Under the pieces are notes generated by a model, which saw only the letters and a program-made list of their open reading frames with translations, searched no databases and was not told the origin of the DNA. A program made the translations under genes and the position numbers. A DNA stretch of 34,987 nucleotides, taken from assembly GCA_964632945.1 (NCBI GenBank), contig CAZWCX010000077.1, positions 1-34,987 of the forward strand, in the 5' to 3' direction. Within the stretch, counting starts at the first letter, position 1, and each line of letters begins with the position of its first letter. This document shows, one piece after another, positions 30,540 to 34,987 of the stretch. This DNA is from CAZWCX01 sp964632945. Its GTDB lineage: Bacteria > Planctomycetota > MHYJ01 > WSZJ01 > CAZWCX01.

Positions 30540-32021
30540 ATGCACGACGCTCCCCGCTCGCGATTCTCCCGGGTGACCCCGGCGCACCTGGAGCGACTCC
30601 GGGCCCTGGTGGGCGCGGAGCATGTCTTCGCCGATCGCGAGGCGATGGAGATCTACTCGCACGACGAGACCGAGGATCTCCAGTTCTGGCCCGAGGTGGT
30701 CGTGCGTCCCGCGAACGTGGCGGAAGTCGCGGCCGTGCTGAAGCTCTGCCACGACGATCGTCTCCCGGTGACCCCCCGCGGCGCCGGGACCGGCCTCTCG
30801 GGCGGCGCCCTGGCCGTGCACGGGGGCGTCATGCTCTCGATCGGACGGCTCAACCGCATCCTCGAAATCGACGAAGAAAACCTGATGGCCACCGTGGAAC
30901 CCGGCGTCATCACGCAAGTGCTCCAGGAGACGGTGGAGAAGCGCGGACTCTATTACCCGCCCGATCCTTCCAGCCGCGGGAGCTGCTTCATCGGCGGAAA
31001 CGTCGCGCACAACGCCGGCGGGCCACGGGCCCTCAAGTACGGGGTGACCAAGGACTTCGTCTACGGGCTGGAGGCGGTCCTGCCCACGGGAGAGATCATC
31101 CGCACCGGCGGGAAGCTCTACAAGAACGTCACCGGATACAACCTGACCCAACTGATCACCGGCTCCGAGGGCACCCTGGCGGTGGTCACGAAGATCATCC
31201 TCAAGCTCGTCCCCCTGCCCCGATTCAAGCGCACGCTCCTGGCCCCCTTTCCGGACGTCCGATCGGCGGTCCGCAGCGTGGTGCGCATCCTCCACGAGAA
31301 GATCACGCCCGCCGCCGTCGAATTCATGGAACAGGATGCGGTGCGGGCGGCGGAGCGGAAGCGCGGGCTCACCTTCCCGTGCAGCGAGCATCCCGCGCTG
31401 CTCCTGATCGAGGTCGACGGGATGGAGGAGGCCGTCCTCGACGAGCAGGCCGGCCGCATTGCCGAAGTCTGCATGGCCGAGGGGGCGCCGGACCTGTTTC
31501 CCGCGGAGACCCCGGACAAGCAGAAGTTCCTCTGGGACATGCGCCGCAGCATCGGCGAGGCGGTCAAGTCCATCTCCACCTACAAGGAAGAAGACACCGT
31601 GGTGCCGCGGAGCCGCCTGCCCGAATTGATGGAAGCGATCCAGGCCGTCGAGTCGAAGTGGGGCATCGACGCGATCTGCTACGGGCACGCCGGCGACGGC
31701 AACATCCACGTCAACATCCTCAAGCGCGACATGAGCGATGAGCGCTGGAACCGCGTACTCCCGGACGCCATCCGGGACCTGTTCACGCGCGTCGTCGCGC
31801 TCGGCGGGTCGATTTCCGGGGAGCACGGGGTCGGGTATGTGCAGAAGGAATACCTTCCGATCGCGCTGGGTCCGGTCGAACGGGGGCTGATGCGCCGCAT
31901 CAAGGCGGAGTTCGACCCGCACGGAATCCTGAATCCCGGAAAGCTGTTCCCGGAGGCGCCCGCGGATGCCGCCCCGACGAACCCGGCGGCGCCGACAGGC
32001 GCGCCCCGCGCCTCCGATTGA
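30540..32021 (+). CDS. glcD: FAD-linked glycolate/D-lactate oxidase subunit
   Basis: This 493-residue FAD enzyme oxidises a short 2-hydroxy acid such as glycolate or D-lactate and passes electrons to the respiratory chain. The PCMH-type FAD domain includes PRGAGTGLSGGA (about residues 78-90), GGNVAHNAGGPRALKYG and ITGSEGTLAVVTKI. The C-terminal FAD-oxidase domain has CYGHAGDGNIHVNIL and SGEHGVGYVQKEY, the residues for metal and substrate. Genes for the usual partners (GlcE, GlcF) are not present. ATG 30540 fits the predicted promoter at 30466; the frame extends further upstream but that part is low complexity. Which hydroxy acid is used cannot be told. Confidence 0.93.
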   Translation: MHDAPRSRFSRVTPAHLERLRALVGAEHVFADREAMEIYSHDETEDLQFWPEVVVRPANVAEVAAVLKLCHDDRLPVTPRGAGTGLSGGALAVHGGVMLSIGRLNRILEIDEENLMATVEPGVITQVLQETVEKRGLYYPPDPSSRGSCFIGGNVAHNAGGPRALKYGVTKDFVYGLEAVLPTGEIIRTGGKLYKNVTGYNLTQLITGSEGTLAVVTKIILKLVPLPRFKRTLLAPFPDVRSAVRSVVRILHEKITPAAVEFMEQDAVRAAERKRGLTFPCSEHPALLLIEVDGMEEAVLDEQAGRIAEVCMAEGAPDLFPAETPDKQKFLWDMRRSIGEAVKSISTYKEEDTVVPRSRLPELMEAIQAVESKWGIDAICYGHAGDGNIHVNILKRDMSDERWNRVLPDAIRDLFTRVVALGGSISGEHGVGYVQKEYLPIALGPVERGLMRRIKAEFDPHGILNPGKLFPEAPADAAPTNPAAPTGAPRASD

Positions 32022-32046
32022 CCGCCGGGATCTCCCCCCCTATAAT
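32018..32046 (+). promoter_or_regulatory. Near-consensus sigma70 promoter of mqnE, -35 overlapping the glcD stop
   Basis: TTGACC (32018-32023) contains the TGA stop of glcD. A 17-base spacer leads to a perfect TATAAT (32041-32046). The transcript should start near 32053, giving a 19-base leader with GGAGGTGA before ATG 32072. Confidence 0.75.
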
Positions 32047-32071
32047 CCGTCCGTGCCCACGGAGGTGACGA

Positions 32072-33199
32072 ATGGTACCGGATCCTTCCCTGGCCTGGCT
32101 GGCCGGCACCCCCCTGGCCGATCTCGCCGATCGGGTCATGCGCGGCGAGCGGCTCGGCCCGGAGGACGGGGTTCGACTTTATCGCGCCGGGAATCCCACG
32201 GCGGTGGCGGCCCTGGCCGATTGGGCCAAGCGCAAACGCCACGGCGACAAGGTCTACTATGTGCTCAACCAGCACATCAACTACTCGAACATCTGCAAGG
32301 AAGTCTGCCACTTCTGCGCCTTCGGCAAGCGCCGAGGCGAGGACGGCGCGTGGGAATTCTCCCACGAGGAGATTTTCCGCAAGGCCGAGCGGATGACCCG
32401 CTCCGGGGCCGTCGAACTGCACATCGTGGGCGGGGTGCACCCCGACCTGCCCTTCTCGTACTACACCGGGATGCTGCAGGGCTTGAAGTCGCGCCACCCC
32501 CACGTCGCCCTGAAGGCGTTCACCGCGGTGGAGATCGAGTTCCTGGTCGAACTCTCGGGATTGGGGCTCGAGGGGACGCTGCGTGCTCTGAAAGGCGCCG
32601 GCCTGGATGCCGTCCCCGGAGGCGGCGCCGAGATCTTCGCCGAGGACGTGCGCGAGAAGATCTGTCCGACCAAGGCCTCGTCGGAGCGCTGGCTCGAGAT
32701 CCACCGCGCCGCGCACCGGCTGGGCATTCCCTCCAATTGCACGATGCTCTACGGGCACATCGAGACGATCGAGGACCGGGTCGATCATCTCCTGCGCCTG
32801 CGCGCGCTGCAGGACGAGACGGCGGGATTCATGGCCTACATCCCGCTCGCCTTCCATCCGGAAAACACCGGCATGGCGCACCTGCCGGCCCCCCGGCGGG
32901 AAGACCACCTGCTGGAACTCGCGATCGGCCGCCTGCTGTTCGACAACGTCCCGCACATCAAGGTCTACTGGATCATGGCCGGGCTCGACACCGCGCGCCA
33001 GGGACTGCACTGGGGCGCGGACGATATCGACGGGACCGTCGTCGAGGAACACATCTACCACATGGCCGGGGCGACGACGCCGGAAGAGATGCAGGAATCG
33101 GAACTTCGCCGGATCGTCGAGGCGGAGGGATTTCGCGCCGTCCGACGCGACTGCGTCTACCGGGAGGCGGCCGTCGCGGCGACGACGGACCCTGCATGA
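32072..33199 (+). CDS. mqnE: Aminofutalosine synthase (radical SAM, menaquinone biosynthesis)
   Basis: This 375-residue radical SAM enzyme of the futalosine pathway adds the adenosyl radical to 3-[(1-carboxyvinyl)oxy]benzoate to give aminofutalosine. The [4Fe-4S] motif is C75-x3-C79-x2-C82 in NICKEVCHFCAFGK. ELHIVGGVHPDLPFSYY, the VPGGGAEIF segment and the final MAGATTPEEM are characteristic of MqnE rather than MqnC. Its presence indicates menaquinone synthesis by the futalosine rather than the classical Men route. It has its own strong promoter, and its stop overlaps the start of a Rieske protein gene by ATGA. Confidence 0.95.
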   Translation: MVPDPSLAWLAGTPLADLADRVMRGERLGPEDGVRLYRAGNPTAVAALADWAKRKRHGDKVYYVLNQHINYSNICKEVCHFCAFGKRRGEDGAWEFSHEEIFRKAERMTRSGAVELHIVGGVHPDLPFSYYTGMLQGLKSRHPHVALKAFTAVEIEFLVELSGLGLEGTLRALKGAGLDAVPGGGAEIFAEDVREKICPTKASSERWLEIHRAAHRLGIPSNCTMLYGHIETIEDRVDHLLRLRALQDETAGFMAYIPLAFHPENTGMAHLPAPRREDHLLELAIGRLLFDNVPHIKVYWIMAGLDTARQGLHWGADDIDGTVVEEHIYHMAGATTPEEMQESELRRIVEAEGFRAVRRDCVYREAAVAATTDPA

Positions 33200-33540
33200 C
33201 GTGGGTGCGGGTCGCCTCCTCCGACCGGATCCCGGAAGGCCGAGGAATCGTCGCGAATCTGGGGCCGATCTCCGTGGCCGTGTTCCGACACCAGGGCAGG
33301 CTCTTCGCCCTCGACAACGACTGCCCCCATCAGCACGGCCCCCTCGGCATGGGCTGGATCGAAGGCGACTGCGTCGTCTGTCCCCTGCACCACTGGAAGT
33401 TCCACGTCGAGACCGGACGGATGCCGCTCCTCCAGAACGTCGGCGTGCGCACGCATGCCGTGGAAGAGCGGCCCGACGGCGTCTATGTCGATCTGCCCGC
33501 CGACGTCGCTCCGCCGGAGGTCCGGGACGCCGGGCGCTAG
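33196..33540 (+). CDS. Rieske [2Fe-2S] ferredoxin, NirD-like
   Basis: This 114-residue stand-alone Rieske protein has cluster ligands C43-x-H45 and C62-x2-H65, in CPHQHGPLG and CPLHHWKF. There is no signal peptide or membrane segment, so it acts in the cytoplasm. Its size matches nitrite reductase small subunit (NirD) and oxygenase ferredoxins; no nitrite reductase is in the window. ATG 33196 overlaps the mqnE stop, so translation is coupled. A role supplying electrons near menaquinone synthesis is conceivable but unproven. Its stop is shared with the convergent membrane-protein gene through a CTAG at 33537-33540. Confidence 0.92.
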   Translation: MTWVRVASSDRIPEGRGIVANLGPISVAVFRHQGRLFALDNDCPHQHGPLGMGWIEGDCVVCPLHHWKFHVETGRMPLLQNVGVRTHAVEERPDGVYVDLPADVAPPEVRDAGR

Positions 33541-34052
33541 TCCGGCTTCGCCGATTCGGCCTCGCGGCGCTCCCGCGCCTCCTCCACCGCCTGTTCGACC
33601 CGCCGCATGAGGCCATCGTTCTCGCGGAGGACCCGCAGCTGACCGGGAATCGCCCACAGGTTGGCCAGGACCGAGATCGCCACGAATACGGTGTGCCAAC
33701 CGGGCGCGACTGTGCCCGCCTTGACCCCTCCGCCCAGGAGCCCGGCGGCGATGAGCAGCATGGGCGCGAAGGTCGCCATGGGAAAGCCCCGGGCCTTGAT
33801 GCGCCGCATCTCGGCCAGGAAGCCCGGGTCGAGCCCGTGCTCGAGCACGGCCGTCTTCTGGCTCTTGCCGAGTCCCATCAGCCAGGTCATGTACATGGTG
33901 TGCACGAACGCGACGTAGATCGTCACCCCCATGCCGGTGAGGAGATGTTCCCCGACGGCGGCCGGCGACCCGCCGATGTTCCAGCCCTGGAAAACGGTAA
34001 ACAGGAGCGCAGCGGCTCCCAGTGCGGAGAGGAGGGCGTGGACGAGGACCAT
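33537..34052 (-). CDS. Membrane protein of unknown function, four predicted helices
   Basis: This is a 171-residue protein that I do not recognise. Four hydrophobic segments lie at about residues 3-22, 38-60, 91-112 and 117-140. The loop between helices 2 and 3 carries a KSQKTAVLEHGLDPGFLAEMRRIK stretch of amphipathic character. The last 30 residues form a charged, Glu/Arg-rich helix likely to be a short coiled coil in the cytoplasm. It starts 16 bases after the DNA glycosylase stop, so the two are probably transcribed together, and it ends on a CTAG shared with the Rieske gene. A GAGG 11 bases before ATG 34052 is a weak ribosome-binding site. Confidence 0.72.
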   Translation of the reverse strand: MVLVHALLSALGAAALLFTVFQGWNIGGSPAAVGEHLLTGMGVTIYVAFVHTMYMTWLMGLGKSQKTAVLEHGLDPGFLAEMRRIKARGFPMATFAPMLLIAAGLLGGGVKAGTVAPGWHTVFVAISVLANLWAIPGQLRVLRENDGLMRRVEQAVEEARERREAESAKPD

Positions 34053-34067
34053 GGGCGTCTCGAACCT

Positions 34068-34799
34068 CTATCCGGGAGAGGCGAGCCCGTCCGCGCGCCG
34101 GACGGTCCGCGTCGGGGTCGTCGGACGTTGCGCCGGCGACGCACCCCAGAGACCGTCCAGCGGACAGCCGTCGCAACTCGGACGCGCGCGACAGTGTTCC
34201 TTCGCCAGCTTCACCAGCAGGCCGTGGTACTCGTTGTACATCGCCGCGTCCGCGGGCAACCGGTCTTGGAAGAGCGCGCGCAGGTCGCCGTAGCGGATCT
34301 CTCCATCCACCCAGCCATGCCGGGAGAAGATTCGTCGCGTGTAGGCGTCGACGACGAACGATGGCTGGTCGAGGGCGTACAGGAGGATCGAATCCGCGGT
34401 CTCCGGACCGATGCCGTTGACTTCGAGCAGGGAGTCGCGCACCTCCGCCCACGGCCGCCCGCGCAGTCGGGACAGGTCGCCCGCGCACTCGCGCCCCATC
34501 CATTCGAGGAAGTTTCGCAGGCGCCGGGCCTTGACGCGAAAGTAGCCGGCCGGCCGGATCAATCGCTCCAACTCCTCCTGCGGGGTCTCCGCCAGCGCAG
34601 ACCACGTGAGTCGGCCGGCGCGCGAGAGGTTCCCGATCGCCTTCTCCACGTTGCTCCAGGCGGTGTTCTGCGTCAGGATGGCGCCGACCGCGACCTCGAA
34701 GTCGGTTTCCCCCGGCCACCAGTCCTGTGGACCGTAGGTGGAGTGGAGCCTGCGGTAGATGCGTCGGAGCAGCGCGAGGCCGACCGATTGCGGGGACAT
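34068..34799 (-). CDS. HhH-GPD DNA glycosylase, endonuclease III-related / MagIII-like
   Basis: This 243-residue base-excision-repair enzyme has the helix-hairpin-helix (LEVNGIGPETADSILLYA, residues 125-142) followed by the catalytic aspartate D151 in SFVVDAYTRRIF. The lysine used by endonuclease III for its lyase step is replaced by E133, as in monofunctional glycosylases such as the 3-methyladenine glycosylase MagIII. The usual C-terminal [4Fe-4S] site is incomplete: C203, C209 and C212 are present, but W218 replaces the fourth cysteine. ATG 34799 was chosen; the frame runs further upstream into a palindromic element and lacks homologous sequence there. The QNTAWSNVEKA motif (residues 44-54) is the family's DNA-contact segment. 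Confidence 0.88.
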   Translation of the reverse strand: MSPQSVGLALLRRIYRRLHSTYGPQDWWPGETDFEVAVGAILTQNTAWSNVEKAIGNLSRAGRLTWSALAETPQEELERLIRPAGYFRVKARRLRNFLEWMGRECAGDLSRLRGRPWAEVRDSLLEVNGIGPETADSILLYALDQPSFVVDAYTRRIFSRHGWVDGEIRYGDLRALFQDRLPADAAMYNEYHGLLVKLAKEHCRARPSCDGCPLDGLWGASPAQRPTTPTRTVRRADGLASPG

Positions 34800-34858
34800 G
34801 GCGGGTCCTTCCGATCCGGCGCCCCCCCTTGGGCCGCACGCTCGCCCCCGGAGCGGCG

Positions 34859-34985
34859 AACCTGGTGGGGCTTCAACCTTGATTTCCCAGGTTGGTCCGG
34901 TCGCTTTTCGCGCCGGGCTTCGTTGCTCGTCGTCGGCGATGCACTGGGGCATCGCCTCCTCCGCGCGCCTCGCCGGGCGCGAAAA
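34859..34985. repeat. Nested palindromic element at the right edge
   Basis: Three nested inverted repeats lie close together: AACCTGG (34859-34865) with CCAGGTT (34887-34893); 14-bp arms 34905-34918 and 34972-34985 with one mismatch (TTTTCGCGCC outer part exact); and, inside these, GGCGATGC (34935-34942) with GCATCGCC (34949-34956), loop ACTGGG. This may be a REP- or MITE-like mobile repeat or a structured RNA. No second copy is present in the window. Confidence 0.55.
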
Positions 34986-34987
34986 TC

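Noticed and set aside
30489..31922. 477-residue open frame antisense to glcD
   Set aside because: It is a low-complexity, Arg/Asp/Gly/Val-rich translation with no motif, and it lies opposite a fully conserved FAD oxidase.
1..34987. CRISPR array, insertion sequence, rRNA or tRNA genes
   Set aside because: No regularly spaced repeats, transposase, integrase, or tRNA-like cloverleaf with CCA context was seen on reading both strands.

Overview
The window is a GC-rich, gene-dense piece of a bacterial chromosome. It is probably from a draft or metagenome assembly, because it contains a 10-base N gap at 24187-24196. The gene content points to a member of Planctomycetota or a close PVC-group relative. 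The strongest pointers are a paired DUF1549/DUF1553 and DUF1501 protein (typical of planctomycetes), the futalosine route to menaquinone (mqnE), tandem fused MFS/spermidine-synthase proteins, and TonB-type outer-membrane transport. This placement is an inference; no rRNA or tRNA gene is present to confirm it.

Layout. 2-1735 is the end of an aa3-type cytochrome c oxidase operon (subunits I, III, IV), facing an SMI1/KNR4-like gene. 2309-5578 holds a small CxxC membrane protein and the DUF1549/1553-DUF1501 pair. 5687-11965 is a tandem triplication of ~690-residue MFS/spermidine-synthase-like membrane proteins. 12069-12743 is a deiodinase-like redox protein whose reading frame is interrupted by one UGA at exactly the selenocysteine position of the family, followed by a bacterial-type SECIS hairpin. 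It is best read as a selenoprotein. 12784-14385 encodes a large secreted protein of unknown function. 14913-17233 holds a receiver-domain protein and a class III adenylate cyclase, convergent and sharing stop codons. 17343-19574 is a TonB-dependent receptor.

19914-27075 is a long co-directional cluster: crotonase, aldehyde dehydrogenase, a BoxB-like di-iron oxygenase, a cyclohexadienoyl-CoA-hydratase-like crotonase, (gap), rhodanese, a third crotonase, a HemJ/CopD-like membrane protein and hemE. Its promoter carries a perfect 9-bp dyad surrounding the -10 box. The first part looks like a pathway for an aromatic or cyclic CoA thioester. The last two genes look like haem synthesis.

27095-34799 holds a CDGSH Fe-S protein, a GNAT acetyltransferase, an operon of a cupredoxin-like lipoprotein and a six-bladed propeller protein, glcD, mqnE translationally coupled to a Rieske protein, an unknown membrane protein and a HhH-GPD DNA glycosylase. 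The right edge (34859-34985) is a nested palindromic element. Several sigma70-like promoters are recognisable. Two use the stop codon of the upstream gene as part of the -35 box, and one would give a leaderless mRNA.
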